Assembly (NCBI RefSeq): GCF_964340395.1
Contig: NC_135550.1
Span: 18,399,484 to 18,463,483, forward strand
Reading direction: 5' to 3'
DNA length: 64,000 bases
DNA from: Glandiceps talaboti
Lineage: Eukaryota > Hemichordata > Enteropneusta > Spengelidae
Each line of letters opens with the position of its first letter. Positions within the stretch are counted from its first letter, which is position 1. The notes under the pieces are model-generated. The model did not search any database and was not told the DNA's origin. It saw only the letters and a program-made list of their open reading frames with translations. Below, one piece after another: positions 62,680 through 64,000 of this stretch. Made by a program: the position numbers and the translations under genes.

Positions 62680-63374
62680 GTGAGTCTGTTGAGACTTGTA
62701 GGAATTCAGGCAATGAGGTCAGTGTGTCTGTCTGAACAAATTCCACAAATTTCCATTAGATACAGTTACCGGCAGGCACAAAGACATAGGCATGCACTAT
62801 ATCGTCATTATAGAGGTACTCAGCTTGCTAATATTAGCTTATCTGTCATGTACCATCTCAAAATCTAAATATAGGCATGTATATAGTTTTGAAAGTTAAA
62901 ACAAATATGTGTATGTACTGATAGATAAATGGAAGATAAAGTAGGTTGGCTTACTCAATGTCTGACTTCAATCTTTCAAATAAACAAAAAACGTGCCGTG
63001 TCTACTAATATGATGAGACCTATTTTATGTCCGTTTTTACTGTCGGTGATGACAATAAAAAAATTGACAGCAATCAAATGTCACCTTTAATGCAGTGATA
63101 AAATGTGGTTTTTATTGGCTTCCGAAATGACTATCTGTGACTCAACACTCTCACTAATAAGGGGATAAGGACGGCCGGGGTGTTAGCCAAAAACATGAAA
63201 GGTTTAAACTAAGGGTGAGAGCCTAAGTTTCTTATTGATATGTTATTTTGTTGAGAGCTCTTGATCATTCTTCTTGTACTTCGTTCACATCACAAGTATT
63301 GCTGATAATGGTATCAAGTTGTTTCCTGGTGCAATACAAAGTTATTGGTCTGGTTGAAATTCAGGTTCAAACTG
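62680..63374. other. Unassigned DNA near the right edge
   Basis: One plus-strand frame stays open to 62868 without an ATG start or a recognisable family. No other feature seen. Confidence 0.5.
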
Positions 63375-63530
63375 TAGATGTCAGTTTTGTGGCACAGCTA
63401 TAGAAAAGGGTGTCCTATAAAACAAAGCAAAAAATAACTACATGTACGGTAATCCTTTATGGCTCTACCAATAAGATAACATTAATGCAAATATATGGGA
63501 TTGAACCCCTAGCCTTTAAGTAACCTGTGT
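63375..63530. repeat. Dispersed repeat related to 32225-32390
   Basis: CACAGCTATAGAAAAGG, GGCTCTACCAATAAGATAAC and GGGATTGAACCCCTAGCCTT align with the PPP5C intron 7 copy. Confidence 0.75.
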
Positions 63531-63531
63531 T

Positions 63532-63638
63532 CTGCGCTGTTGAGATACATTGTTAGGTGGTCGTACCTCCTAGCCCTCATAATCAACATTACGAGGGCTA
63601 GGAGGTACGACCAGCTAATGATTATCTCAACAGCGCAG
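63532..63638. mobile_element. Hairpin MITE, near-complete copy
   Basis: CTGCGCTGTTGAGATACATT, then GGTCGTACCTCCTAGCCCTC, is inverted as GAGGGCTAGGAGGTACGACC, then ATTATCTCAACAGCGCAG. The loop is about 13 bp. A second copy is at 55486. Confidence 0.88.
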
Positions 63639-64000
63639 TAAACTGGCTTGACTTTACGTTAAAAGAAAAAGCACTTAAGAAAAGTTAAAACCTGGAAAAG
63701 CTCTTCACGAAATTTACACAGAACAGATTAAATATGAAATTACATTTTATGTATCTGCAAAAAGAATATTATCATTTATTAGCACAATCCAATCATACTT
63801 GGCAGGTTTTTATTGTCACTTCTCAAAGTTCATATTTCAACCATGCGTTGTAACTTTTATGTATACAGCAGATTAAATTATATGCCTTTCGATATGAACT
63901 TTAATATTTCTGAATTAGAATTTGAAGACTTCTAATTGCAGCTCTTTGTCACATATTACCTCATTAGTATTTTTATGACTTGAGCTCACATGGGAATTTT

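Overview
The window is AT-rich animal nuclear DNA. It has spliced genes with short exons (42-269 bp), GT/AG introns of up to 6.5 kb, long 3' UTRs, many microsatellites and minisatellites, and small palindromic transposons. Four conserved animal genes can be rebuilt exon by exon, with every splice phase matching. The proteins look like those of a marine invertebrate, possibly a deuterostome, because the SNAP-25 has mixed SNAP-25/SNAP-23 character and the gene is unduplicated in this window. The sequence alone does not allow a species to be named.

Layout: (1) 507-15863 (+): a SNAP-25/SNAP-23-type t-SNARE. Its first exons lie left of the window, and its 3' UTR probably runs to about 19.1 kb. (2) 19.1-23.5 kb: intergenic, with large (CA)n and (GACA)n arrays. 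(3) 23570-34579 (+): serine/threonine protein phosphatase 5 (PPP5C), 12 coding exons, 502 aa. A 2.4-kb foldback transposon sits in its third intron, and its 3' UTR contains repeats. (4) 38058-42492 (-): the THEP1/NTPCR nucleoside triphosphatase, 5 exons, 199 aa, tail-to-tail with PPP5C. (5) 42771-57518 (+): LRRC57, a myristoylation-type leucine-rich repeat protein, 5 exons, 237 aa, head-to-head with NTPCR across a 278-bp shared promoter. (6) 57.5-64 kb: LRRC57 3' UTR, microsatellites and dispersed repeats, with a weak hint of a new first exon near 62.6 kb.

The most interesting feature is the SNAP-25 locus. One 49-bp exon encoding the zero-layer glutamine of the first SNARE helix is present as two mutually exclusive tandem copies. 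The exon encoding the C-terminal half of the second SNARE helix is present as four intact tandem terminal copies plus one apparent relic. Up to eight protein isoforms could come from one gene, all differing inside the SNARE-bundle helices.

Other points worth a second look are three or four palindromic/foldback transposons with clean target duplications or TTAA ends, the compact NTPCR/LRRC57 bidirectional promoter with ETS, NRF1-like and ZNF143-like motifs, two CTCF-like motifs, and an intronic minisatellite carrying nine AP-1 heptamers. The four genes do not form one pathway: they serve membrane fusion, Hsp90-linked dephosphorylation, nucleotide hydrolysis, and an unknown LRR function.
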